From: CBDDCA01 sp965218205
Lineage (GTDB): Bacteria > Spirochaetota > Spirochaetia > WTKD01 > G963693115
Reading direction: 5' to 3'
Length of the DNA stretch: 64,000 nucleotides
Assembly: GCA_965218205.1 (NCBI GenBank)
Contig: OZ244590.1
Location: 1,736,001-1,800,000 of the forward strand
Part shown: positions 51,726-61,900 of the stretch, piece by piece
Numbering within the stretch: the first letter of the stretch is position 1
Layout: each line of letters starts with the position of its first letter
Position numbers and translations under genes: made by a program
Notes under the pieces: generated by a model
Database searches by the model: none
What the model saw: only the letters and a program-made list of their open reading frames with translations
What the model was told of the DNA's origin: nothing

Positions 51726-53387
51726 ATGATTATTTCACAAAAAAGCATTATACGAGTATTCATCATACTATCGTTTTGTACGATTTTTTTTATGGCATTG
51801 TTCTTGTCAATCAGGACACTTCCTCCTATACTTTTTACGATAGATCCAGTAGTAGGAACACGTGGTGATACTGTACGCATGAGCGGTATTGCCTTGTCTC
51901 ATGCAGATATTCCTACTAAAATATTTATAAACGATACCCTTGTGCCCGAACAGGACATCATCAATCGAGGCTTCTTTTCTATTGATTTTAAGATAAATGT
52001 TGATAGTGGTGCTAAATATATATATCTTAAACAAAATAACACCACAAGCAAAGCAAAATTACTTATTGTGCGATCATTAGAGAATGAGTTTTCCTTTACA
52101 CAAAAACCTATAGCACAAAGACCTATGGCACAAAAGCCCACTGCCTCCCCTCTTTCAAATATATCATTTACGTACCGTAATGTTGATACAAATACTTTTA
52201 TCATTGATGAAAATACAAAAAAAATAGTTACTCACCCAATAGAAGAAATACAGTTTGAGGTTCCAAATACACAAATAATACAAAATGTATGTTCCAGTAC
52301 TGTGTTATCCAATGTGATGAACATAGAGTTACCAAAACATCTATGGAACATAAAAGATAGCACTACTGTATCCCTTGCTCTCCCTGAATTATTTTGGTTT
52401 AATTATAGCTCAGTTGCAAATACTTCTCTCAAATTTGATTGTAAGGATACACAGTTTACTTTCCCTTTAACGCTTAACTCTGTTACTGTTACTTCTCAAG
52501 ATATTTCTTCGTCCTATGAACTAAATATCATATATCAAAAAAATAATAGTGGTAGCTACCTGTTGCCTATTCAAAATAGAAATCAACAACGAAGAATAGT
52601 GCTTGATAGTCAATATAATGTGTTTCTCTATAACTATTTTAACTCGTATGTCACTTATCCCGAATTTGATATGAGTCTTACTATTACTCCGCTTATTATA
52701 AAAGATATTGATTCTCTACGCTTTGAACAAAATCCAGAACATATTCTCAGTCCTGCGTATTTGCGCCTCAGTGAGAATGAGACTGTTCTTATTGATGAAC
52801 TTTTTCGTACTTCTCTTCAATCTACAAGAGCAATAATACAGGCTATGCGCAATAATCCTTCATTACAACTAAACGAAATACACTCTTTAGTTTCAACGCT
52901 GTATCAGGAGCTACACACTGTCTCTGAAGAATCAAAAAATGCGTATATAACACAGCAACATGCTTCTACTTTACAGTATTCTAATACTAATACAATACAC
53001 TTACTTCTTATGGCTCGTATACTCCATCGTTATGGTATCATTACTCGCACAATGCTTGGAGCTATGATTCAAAGAGTCCGAAATCAAGATGACACTCTTA
53101 CTACTGTACCTATAGATGCTTCAAAGGATCTTTTAGTATGGCTTGAGTTTTATAGTAAAGAGTACGGATGGGTTGCTATTCAAAATGAGTATCGCACGCA
53201 AGCAGCTGCATCTGTAAATAAAAACGAGGCTTTTGACGAGTCGTTTAATGGAGCTTCTTTAGAAAATTCTATACAAGAACTTATTATTCCTAAAAACCTA
53301 CTTCGTCTTTATATTCTTGAAGAATATCTGTGGCTTGAACACAATGCACAAAAAGCTATCCTTCCTGCACAGATCAATTTTCTGTAA
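51726..53387 (+). CDS. Membrane-anchored protein with IPT-like domain and degenerate transglutaminase-like domain
   Basis: 553 aa. One N-terminal membrane segment (about 9-29), then an IPT/TIG-like beta domain (DPVVGTRGDTVRMSGIAL, about 40-57). The C-terminal region around 420-480 has a transglutaminase-core pattern (LLLMARILHRYGIITRTMLGAMI then LLVWLEFYSKEYGWVAIQ), but the catalytic Cys and His positions are occupied by other residues, so the domain is probably inactive. Role unknown; probably periplasmic. Confidence 0.65.
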   Translation: MIISQKSIIRVFIILSFCTIFFMALFLSIRTLPPILFTIDPVVGTRGDTVRMSGIALSHADIPTKIFINDTLVPEQDIINRGFFSIDFKINVDSGAKYIYLKQNNTTSKAKLLIVRSLENEFSFTQKPIAQRPMAQKPTASPLSNISFTYRNVDTNTFIIDENTKKIVTHPIEEIQFEVPNTQIIQNVCSSTVLSNVMNIELPKHLWNIKDSTTVSLALPELFWFNYSSVANTSLKFDCKDTQFTFPLTLNSVTVTSQDISSSYELNIIYQKNNSGSYLLPIQNRNQQRRIVLDSQYNVFLYNYFNSYVTYPEFDMSLTITPLIIKDIDSLRFEQNPEHILSPAYLRLSENETVLIDELFRTSLQSTRAIIQAMRNNPSLQLNEIHSLVSTLYQELHTVSEESKNAYITQQHASTLQYSNTNTIHLLLMARILHRYGIITRTMLGAMIQRVRNQDDTLTTVPIDASKDLLVWLEFYSKEYGWVAIQNEYRTQAAASVNKNEAFDESFNGASLENSIQELIIPKNLLRLYILEEYLWLEHNAQKAILPAQINFL

Positions 53388-53392
53388 AGTGC

Positions 53393-55909
53393 CTACGAAA
53401 GAGCATCTTTGATGATAGTTTCCACATCCTTAAGTGTTAATGCTTCTATTATCTTTGCATCTTTTTTATCTTCTGGTAGTTTAATATTTTTACTTGCTCC
53501 TAATCGTAAAAATGGACCATAGGGTCCCTCATAAATGCCTACCTTTAATTTCTTGCTTGAATATACCCCAAGGTCTTTTAGTAACACAGATCCTCTTCGT
53601 CTCCTTTTTACTTCCTGATTAAGTCGTTCAATAGCTCTCTCTAGCGTGATGGTATAGACATCATCATCTTTCGTAAGAGTTCTTGTGCTTTCTCCACATT
53701 TAATATAGGGACCAAAACGACCAATATGTACAGTTATGTCTTCTCCACTTTTAGGGTGCTGGCCTAGTACTTTCGGAATACTTAAAAACTTTAAGGCATC
53801 AGCTAATGTTATACTATGTGCATCCATTGTCTTTGGAACTTGTGCTCTTCGGGGTTTTGGAGTATCTTCACTTACTTCTCCTAATTGTACATAGGGACCA
53901 TATTTACCAGTAAGACAATATACATTCATTCCTGTTTTTTCATCTACTCCAAGCGGTTCTTGACTTTTACGTTTTATGCCTATGAGCGTATTGATATAAC
54001 TAGGAGTTATATCTGATGGACTGCAATCTGCGGGAATTGAAATATGCTGTTCCTCACCTTTGCCTTGCATAATTATGTACGCACCGTATCGTCCTTCTCG
54101 TACCTCGTATTCGGGTGGTAAATTAGGTATGTATATTTTTTGAGATTTCTCTTTGTCAATAGTACTTCCCATGTCCACTTTATATGCTAAGCCATTCTCA
54201 GAAAGATAAAACTGACTGAGATACTGTAAATAATTTTCTTGTCCTACTGCTATTTTGTCAAGGCTTTCCTCTAGTGCTGCAGTAAAATCATAGTCTACAT
54301 ATTCTGCAAAATTTTTCTCTAAAAACTGTGTGACGCTAAATCCTGTGAGCGTAGGCACTAATGCTTGATCAACTCTTTTTACATATCCTCTTTCTATAAG
54401 AGTATTGATGATAGTGGCATAGGTAGAGGGACGTCCAATTCCTAACTGTTCTAAGTGCTTTACAAGCGAAGCATCATTATACCGAGCAGGAGCTTTTGTT
54501 TCGTGTTCTTGTATATCAAGCTGGTATATCGGTAGCTCCATCCCTTCTTCTAAACCAGAAGGCAAGATAGTCTCATCCATCTTGGTATCATTACTTAATG
54601 CCATAAATCCTGGAAAGGTTATGACTGAGCCTGTTGAGTTAAAGGTATATTGTTTTGCTTGTAAAGTAATTGTTTGTATATCTTTTACTGCGGGAGCCAT
54701 CTGTGAAGCAAGTGTTCTATGCCATATAAGCCTATAAAGACTGAGCTCTCTTCCTTGTAAAGAAGTAGCATCAGGGTCAATAAAGCTGTCTCCTGCTGGA
54801 CGAATGGCTTCGTGAGCCTCCTGTGCATTTTTCGATTTCTTAAAAAATTGACGTGGCTGGGTATGTAAATAATTTGTATCAAAGCGTTTTAAGATACTAT
54901 TACGAGCAGCACTCACTGCTTGCGAGGAGAGGTTAGGAGAATCAGTTCTCATATAGGTAATAAACCCTTGTTCATACAAGGTTTGAGCGGTACGCATAGT
55001 TTCACGTGAAGTGAGCTTTAATCTCCTATTAGCATCCTGCTGTAAAGTGGATGTTGTATACGGAATAGGCGGCTGAATATTGTGTGTTTTTTTCTCTATG
55101 TTACTGATAGTCATATCAGTACCTTGTAGCTCTTGTACAATCTTCTTGCAATCATCATGAGAAAGATGCACTACATCATTCTTTAAGTTTCCTTCGTTAC
55201 TAAAATCTGATCCTGTTGCAATTCTTTTACTGTCAACATAGGTAAGTTTTATTGGGAGTTTTTCATCATCTTTGTATGTGAGTGTCCCTGTAATGTCGTA
55301 GTAGCGTACCGCCTTAAACAGAGAGCGTAAATATTCTCGATCAACTAAAAGGCGTAAGCTCGGTGATTGTACGCGTCCTGCAGAGAGACGGTATGTTATC
55401 TTTTTCCAAATAAGCTCTGATAATCGGTATCCGTAAAGTCTATCAATAATACGCCTTGTTTCTTGTGCACGAACAAGACTCATGTCTAAATCACGATACG
55501 AATCTATTGCTTTTTGTATTGCTGTCTTTGTTATTTCATGGAATACCATACGCTTTAATGGTACTTTTGGTTTCAGTAGTTCTACAATATGCCATGCTAT
55601 ACTCTCTCCTTCTCTGTCTTCGTCTGTAGCTAAAAACAACGCTTCTACTGATTGTAATTTTGCTTTGATTTCACGAATGAGCTTTGTTTTTCCTGTTACG
55701 GTAACATACAAAGGGGTAAAATCGTTCTCAACATCAACCCCTAAACGAGCCCAAGCATGTTCTTTGTATTTTTTTGGAATATCACTTGCCGAACGAGGAA
55801 GATCTCGTACATGACCTATAGATGATACTACTTCATATTCTTTTGAAAGAAATTTTGATATTGTTTTTGCCTTAGTGGGAGATTCCACAATCACTAAATA
55901 CTTGCTCAT
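53393..55909 (-). CDS. topA: DNA topoisomerase I
   Basis: Relaxes negative supercoils. 838 aa. TOPRIM domain with VIVESPTKAKTISKFL (about 6-21) and DEDREGESIAWH (DxDxxxE, about 96-107); active-site tyrosine about residue 319 in GFITYMRTDSPNLS; EAHEAIRP. The C-terminus has no Cys zinc ribbons but three or four GPY repeats (KYGPYVQLGE, RFGPYIKCGE, EGPYGPFLRLG) of the topoisomerase C-terminal repeat family. AAGGA is near the ATG. Confidence 0.97.
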   Translation of the reverse strand: MSKYLVIVESPTKAKTISKFLSKEYEVVSSIGHVRDLPRSASDIPKKYKEHAWARLGVDVENDFTPLYVTVTGKTKLIREIKAKLQSVEALFLATDEDREGESIAWHIVELLKPKVPLKRMVFHEITKTAIQKAIDSYRDLDMSLVRAQETRRIIDRLYGYRLSELIWKKITYRLSAGRVQSPSLRLLVDREYLRSLFKAVRYYDITGTLTYKDDEKLPIKLTYVDSKRIATGSDFSNEGNLKNDVVHLSHDDCKKIVQELQGTDMTISNIEKKTHNIQPPIPYTTSTLQQDANRRLKLTSRETMRTAQTLYEQGFITYMRTDSPNLSSQAVSAARNSILKRFDTNYLHTQPRQFFKKSKNAQEAHEAIRPAGDSFIDPDATSLQGRELSLYRLIWHRTLASQMAPAVKDIQTITLQAKQYTFNSTGSVITFPGFMALSNDTKMDETILPSGLEEGMELPIYQLDIQEHETKAPARYNDASLVKHLEQLGIGRPSTYATIINTLIERGYVKRVDQALVPTLTGFSVTQFLEKNFAEYVDYDFTAALEESLDKIAVGQENYLQYLSQFYLSENGLAYKVDMGSTIDKEKSQKIYIPNLPPEYEVREGRYGAYIIMQGKGEEQHISIPADCSPSDITPSYINTLIGIKRKSQEPLGVDEKTGMNVYCLTGKYGPYVQLGEVSEDTPKPRRAQVPKTMDAHSITLADALKFLSIPKVLGQHPKSGEDITVHIGRFGPYIKCGESTRTLTKDDDVYTITLERAIERLNQEVKRRRRGSVLLKDLGVYSSKKLKVGIYEGPYGPFLRLGASKNIKLPEDKKDAKIIEALTLKDVETIIKDALS

Positions 55910-56046
55910 ATTATTCCTTACTAATTAATTATCTTTTTTTTTAATTATACCTAAAAAACAATTTTTTTATACTCTTACTATAATTTTACTAAAAAATACA
56001 TTATCTCCCAATACAATACTCTCCATCTATATACCGTAAGCATTGC

Positions 56047-57450
56047 CTATAGTACTTCTTCTATAACTTCTATGCTCTTCCATTTTCCTTGTATATACCG
56101 CATCATCATGCCAATACCAACGGCAAATGCATATCCTATAAAAATAATCCATGCTCCTATGGGAGATACACTATTATTTTGTACTACAACATACAGGAGT
56201 ATAATAAATACTATAGCGATACTAATAAAAATATACATAGATGCCTTAGTATCGCCTGCTCCTCTTAGTGCTCCAGAAAAGGTTAAGTGTGCTGCATCTG
56301 CAAGAAGATAAATACATGCAGTTCTTAGCATTGTCTTTGCAAGAGGATATACTTGCTGTGGTTCTTTCATAGTTGCCAAAAAAGGTACGATAAAATAATG
56401 GGTAAAGGTCAAAAAACAAGCCATGATAAATAAAGCGTAGAGTACCACCATAGAAAACGATGTTCTCACTACCCTCCTTACAGAATTTATATCTTTTGCC
56501 CCCATATAACGACCAACAAGGGAAGTGGTAGCAAACTGTGCTCCTATCATAGGAATAAAAAACATAGAGTCCCAGTTTATCGCTATGGTAACTGCTGATC
56601 CTACCACAGCACCATAATTGTTCATTATCAGAATAAAATAATTAAATGCTCCAACTCCTACTAATGCTTCAATTCCTGCAGGTGTTCCAAAACATATAAG
56701 TTTCTTAAGTATCAATATATCCAAAGAAAGAAAACTACGCGTGTTGTACTGATCATGTATTTTTTTTCCAAAATAATGCCATAGCTGAATAAACAGTGAA
56801 ATAACACTGCTCAATATGGTAGCTATTGCAGCTCCTACTATGCCAAGTTCTGGAAATATCCATATTCCATTGATAAGCATATAGTTTAGTGGTATGTTAA
56901 CAAGCAATCCTATAATATTGGCTATCATGACAATACTTGAGTTACCTATCCCAATAAAAAATCCACTAAATCCACTTCGTATTATTGAAAATAGCCCCCC
57001 AAGTAGAAGTATCTGTGTGTAAATGACTTGTAGTTCATTTTGTACAGGATCATGATCAAACAAGCCGTACATAAGAGGCACAAGTAAATACAAAATAAAT
57101 ACGATAGGAAATGTAAATATACCAAAATAAAGTGATTGTATGCCTACTTTTGCACATTGATGATATTTTTTCGCTCCAAAATACTGTGCTGTAATGGTAT
57201 TAGTAAAATTTGCAGTGAAAATAAAAATGCCACATAAGAAAAAAAATGTTACTCCTCCTGTCAATGTTGCATTAAGATATAATTCTCCTTGACCTTCTTT
57301 ATAATTTGTCAAAAATAATCTATCAGTAAAAAACATAAGTGTATCAGTGGCCTGAGAGACTACTATAGGAAATGCAATGGATAAGTATGTAAGCAGTTCT
57401 TTACGAGTAAAGAACTGTCGTTTAATAAAATTTCGTATCATTTTCATCAT
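56047..57450 (-). CDS. MATE-family multidrug/cation efflux transporter
   Basis: 467 aa, about 12 membrane segments in two homologous halves. N-terminal LLTYLSIAFPIVVSQATDTLMFFTDRLFLTN fits the MATE signature, and YMGAKDINSVRRVVRTS (about 310-326) starts the second-half pattern. Substrate unknown. Stands alone between topA and rsmG, with a TATAAT about 14 nt before the first ATG. Confidence 0.92.
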   Translation of the reverse strand: MMKMIRNFIKRQFFTRKELLTYLSIAFPIVVSQATDTLMFFTDRLFLTNYKEGQGELYLNATLTGGVTFFFLCGIFIFTANFTNTITAQYFGAKKYHQCAKVGIQSLYFGIFTFPIVFILYLLVPLMYGLFDHDPVQNELQVIYTQILLLGGLFSIIRSGFSGFFIGIGNSSIVMIANIIGLLVNIPLNYMLINGIWIFPELGIVGAAIATILSSVISLFIQLWHYFGKKIHDQYNTRSFLSLDILILKKLICFGTPAGIEALVGVGAFNYFILIMNNYGAVVGSAVTIAINWDSMFFIPMIGAQFATTSLVGRYMGAKDINSVRRVVRTSFSMVVLYALFIMACFLTFTHYFIVPFLATMKEPQQVYPLAKTMLRTACIYLLADAAHLTFSGALRGAGDTKASMYIFISIAIVFIILLYVVVQNNSVSPIGAWIIFIGYAFAVGIGMMMRYIQGKWKSIEVIEEVL

Positions 57451-57550
57451 AAAACCGCATGTAAATTATATATAGGGTATATGTTTTGTCATTTAGTGTC
57501 AAATAAAAGAACATATTTTACAGAAAACAACATACATATGCAATGTATGC

Positions 57551-58297
57551 TTATGTACTGAGAGTACCGTGTACGAGATGTCGCTCCTTGCCATGTGAAC
57601 AAAGAAGCGGGGTAATGGCATGTATATGTATATACGCACTGTTCTTGACATGTTCTAGCTCTTGTTCAATATTTTCTTTTCTTCCTTTGTAGAGCAAGAG
57701 TGTTGCTTGTCCTAGTGCATGGAACATGGCTTCTATAAGCTGTACAGTCAGAGGGCGAAACGCTCGTGCAGTAACAAGCACAGGCTGACACATACGATCG
57801 TGAGAGAGTGACCAATGGTATAGATTGTTATTTATCACGGTAATGGGTAATTGTATGGAAAAAGCATTGTTCAATGTACTAATGCTATCTTGTAGAAATG
57901 CACATTTTTTTGGAGATTTTTCTAACAAATACCAATGTGTTGGTATTTTACACGCATAAAAACATAATGCAAGTAATATACCGGGAAATCCTGCTCCTGT
58001 TCCTAAATCTACACAGGGAATACTATGCTGTGTATCGCAAGGAGAGGCAAGATTTTTTACGATATGCTGTACTTGCTCATAAAAATACCCTAATGCAACT
58101 AAACAGTCTTCAACATGATCTGCTATTATTTCGTTAGGCCCCATTATATTCAAGGTATTTCTTCTATTGTGTAATGCTTGTAAAAAGCACTGTACTGCTT
58201 TTTGAATAAACATATTTTCTTTTGGAGAAGAAAATGGAGCGGGCAAGGTGCTTAAAAAGGCTGAGGGTTCTATCAATGATGTACTAAGTGGTATCAT
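57551..58297 (-). CDS. rsmG: 16S rRNA (guanine527-N7)-methyltransferase RsmG
   Basis: 248 aa. SAM motif VDLGTGAGFPGILLALC (about 95-111), LEKSPKKCAFLQ (about 125-136), TARAFRPLTVQLIEA (about 178-192), the GidB signature set. The ATG at 58297 follows the hpf stop by 17 nt, so they are probably co-transcribed. The N-terminal 20 residues are less conserved; a downstream start is possible. Confidence 0.93.
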   Translation of the reverse strand: MIPLSTSLIEPSAFLSTLPAPFSSPKENMFIQKAVQCFLQALHNRRNTLNIMGPNEIIADHVEDCLVALGYFYEQVQHIVKNLASPCDTQHSIPCVDLGTGAGFPGILLALCFYACKIPTHWYLLEKSPKKCAFLQDSISTLNNAFSIQLPITVINNNLYHWSLSHDRMCQPVLVTARAFRPLTVQLIEAMFHALGQATLLLYKGRKENIEQELEHVKNSAYIHIHAITPLLCSHGKERHLVHGTLST

Positions 58298-58314
58298 ACA
58301 ATACCATGTATTTC

Positions 58315-58668
58315 TTATTCTTCTAATTGATCGTTAAAGCCGTTATGGTGTTTTTTATTATGGTGTTCCTTATGATGAGTGACTTTTTCATGTTCATCTG
58401 ATAGAATCTTTTTTAATTTATGTACAAGATTTTCAATGGCAGGATAGAGTAATTCGTGCTCAGTTTCACAATGTATCTTTTTATGATGACGTTTTGTGTT
58501 TATATCTGCTTCTATCTTAAATTGATGAGATTCTTTTATAATGCGAATATCTCCACTTACTATAAATCCCTTAAGATAATCAAATTTTGATAGCTTTTCT
58601 TGTATAAATTCTCTTGTTGTATCGCCTAGGTGATAATGAATTCCATGCAGTTGTATTTGTTCTAACAT
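58315..58668 (-). CDS. hpf: Ribosome hibernation promoting factor / RaiA family, short form
   Basis: 117 aa. Beta-alpha fold: LEQIQLHGIHYHLGDTTREFIQEKLSKFDYL (2-32), FKIEADINTKRHHKKIHCETE (about 50-70), LYPAIENLVHKLKKIL (about 74-89). The C-terminal 25 residues are His/Lys/Glu-rich (HHKEHHNKKHHN), unusual for the family and possibly metal-binding. GGAGG 4 nt before the ATG. Inactivates ribosomes in stationary phase. Confidence 0.88.
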   Translation of the reverse strand: MLEQIQLHGIHYHLGDTTREFIQEKLSKFDYLKGFIVSGDIRIIKESHQFKIEADINTKRHHKKIHCETEHELLYPAIENLVHKLKKILSDEHEKVTHHKEHHNKKHHNGFNDQLEE

Positions 58669-58869
58669 GTTACCTCCATATGTTCTGCTCCTTATAGTAT
58701 ATATTTTTTACTACATTGTTAGTATATATTCATTGTATCAAAAGTAGTATTTTTATAAAATACTATGTACAAGTTTCAATCATGTAGATTTAAGTGAAAA
58801 TTCAAATGAGAAGACCAGCAAAGTATCTAAATATACCATAGAGAGTGCTTCCTTACTGCTCTTGAGGTT

Positions 58870-58906
58870 CTATAGCAAGAAAGGAGTATTTCCTTTCTTG
58901 CTATAG
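58870..58906. other. Long perfect stem-loop after lipoprotein B
   Basis: 16-bp perfect arms CTATAGCAAGAAAGGA/TCCTTTCTTGCTATAG with a 5-nt loop, 14 nt after the lipoprotein B stop. There is no T-run on either side, so it may be a terminator of other type, or an mRNA-stabilising 3' structure. Confidence 0.6.
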
Positions 58907-58919
58907 GTGTATGTCTATG

Positions 58920-61900
58920 TTACGATGTACACACTGAACTACCAGCAACCTTTGGGTACTGTGCTGTTTTGCCATCCATAGCTGAACCTTTGAAATCAAG
59001 GACATGTATTTGTCGAATATTACACCATTTCCATGATGACAAATCTTGATTAAATTTAGAAGCATTGTAAAACATAGAAGTAGCTCCCAAAATCGTATCT
59101 GCAGTAAAATTCCGCACATCCCAATTACTTATATCTTGATCAAAAGCAGTAGCATCAGCAAACATAAGCCAAGCTCTAATAACCTTACTCACATCCCAAT
59201 CTCCTATGTCCTGATTAAATTTTCTTGCATTAGAAAACATATTACTCATAGTAGTAACCTTACTCACATCCCAATCTCCTATATCTTGGTTAAAGACATT
59301 TGCACTAAAAAACATACCGCTCATGTTCGTTACATTACTGGTATTCCACTGTGTTAGGTCTCCATTAAAAGTACTATCTCTATCAAATAAATCACTCATA
59401 TTAGTAATAGCACTGGTGTCTATCATGTTGAGGTTGGGGCTAGGGTTATTGTTTCCTCCCGAACCTTGCCTTGTTTTTTCTGCACTGATAATAGCTTTGA
59501 GTATTGTCTTTGTTGTTGGTCTATAATATTTAGCTGATGTCTCTCTTGGTGGTGGAGTTCTCAGCCCTGTCCTTATAACGATAGTAGCGGGTACTCTTTT
59601 ATTTAAAGCAGTCAATGTACACTGTACTACATTGTAACTATACTCAGTGATGGCATCATCATGTACATTGGATTTATTTGCTATGCCTGTTATAGTAACT
59701 GTTTTGCTACTCTGATTAAACGATACTGCTAATCCTGTTTCTTTTTTGATTTTCTTTGCAGCTGCCTCTAGTATTTTGGTATCACAGGTAAAGGCAACGC
59801 CACTGGGAGTGCTGCTGAGTACTCTTGTAGTATTTACTGCTGGTGTTTTGCCTACTTCTGCTGAGACTATGCTAGTGTTTCCTATAGATATTTCTCTTGC
59901 TACAAACTCGTGGCGTTCTCCTACTGATGCTTTTGTATCATCAGTACTGTTTACTGCTTGCACTACTATTTCATAGCTTGTGCCTACTGTCAATCCTGTC
60001 AGAGTGCTGTTGGTTGTTCCTGCTGCTACTGTTGTGGGGCTTGAGTCTGCATTTTTTATTGCTGTTACGCTTTTTGCACTGCCACTTTTTGCTACTTTGT
60101 ATACTTTGTACGATACTTGTGCTACTGCTAGGGTGTCTCCTTTGTTTGTTTTGTGGCTTGCAGTAAGGCTGGGGGCTGTCCACGATAGCGTTGCACTCCC
60201 TCCTGTTACTCCTCCTACTTGTATGTTGCTTACTTCTGCGGGATCTGTCGCTTGTGATGCGGTTGTTACTGTTGCTACTGTCGATACTGCTTTTTTGCTT
60301 GGGTCTGTTTTTATGGCTACTTCTACTACAAAGTGATACTTTGTTGCTCCTTTTATTGCTACTGTTGGGGATGTCACGCCTATACTGCTAAGCGCTGGTA
60401 CTGTGTACACTCCGTTCCTTGCTGTGCCTATAGTTACTTTTCTGCCTCTTTGTACTTCTGCTACTGTGGGGGTTGTGTCTTTCTGTAAGCCGTACACTGT
60501 GTATACTAGCTCATCATTGCTGGTTACTGTTGTGCCATCTTTGTTTTTTGCTCCTGTTATTGTGCTTAATTGCGTGAGTACTAGCTTTATTGTTCCTGTT
60601 GTGTTTGTTGACGGTGATACTACCAGCTTGCCTGTTAAGGACGAGATAGGGGCTGTTGCTTTTGATCTGGGGATGGTGCTCAGTTCTAGTGTTTGTATCA
60701 GTGCGGGGTCTTTGCTTTGTGCTTTCTTTGTGGTAGAGGGGTTCAGGCTGTTTATTGCTTCTATTCCTATGGTGTATACTGCTCCTTTTGTTCCTATAAA
60801 TGTTCCTCGTAAAGTGCTGTTTCCTGCTATATTTTGTGTTTGTACTCCTGTTATTGCTTTTATTTCTGCTATAGTTTTAGTACTCTGGTCTCCTGCTACT
60901 ATGTATACTTTGTATTGTATTTGTGCCTGTGTGAGTGTTCTGTCATTGGGTGCTTTGTGGTTGTTGGTAATTGTTCCTGCTTGAAACTCATACTGTACGG
61001 TATCGCTTGTTTCTGTTGATTCTGCAATAAGCAGAGTGAGGCTTTTTGGTGCGGGGGGGACAGTGGATATTGCATCGTATACTGCTACTTTGTCAGTGAG
61101 CGTTGTTGGGGGGCTTACTCTGTTATGTTCTACTGTGAGAAACGTAAAGCTATATTGTTTTGCATTTGCTTGTGTTGCTGATACTTCTATGCCATCTGCT
61201 ATGCCAAAGCTAATGGTGGTTGTTGTACTTGTTATGCTTTTTTCTGCTACCAGTGTAGTGCTGTCGTACATACGCAGGGTGTAGTACTTATTTGATCCAG
61301 GTGCTTGCGTAAAGGTTGCTTTTATTTGTATTGCTCCTGTTGTAACGAGGGCGGGCTTGCTTTGAAAGAGTTCTGCTGAGGGGGCTGTGAGTGGGGTGGG
61401 TGTTGTTATGTCTTGTGTGGCTTGGCTACTTTTGTTTTCTGCATAGTCTATTGCTTGTATTGTTACTGTGTATGTTTTTCCTTGACTGAGTTCTTCGACA
61501 GAGAGTGATGTTGTGGGATAGGGTATTTTTTTCTCGTTCAGTACTGTGGTACTTGTGCCTTTCTCTTGTATGCTTATGCTGTATTCTTTTATGTCTTTGT
61601 TCTTGGCTTTTGTTGCATCGGGTGCTGTCCATGTTATTTGTGTTTCTACTTTTGTTGCTGATACAAAGGGATAGCGTGCCTGTATGTTTGTTACTGCATC
61701 GGGAACGGTGCTATCTGCTCCTGTATCTACTGTGGTTGTTGCTTCTGTTCCTTTGTTGCCTGCATAGTCCTGTGATTGTACTGCCACTGTGTACTCGGTG
61801 GTGGCTTTGAGGCCTAGTATCTGTGTGTTGCGTACTGCTCTGTCTGTTATTGTTACTGTCTTTGCTGGAGTATCGCTCTCTTTTTCTGTTGCTGTTATGG

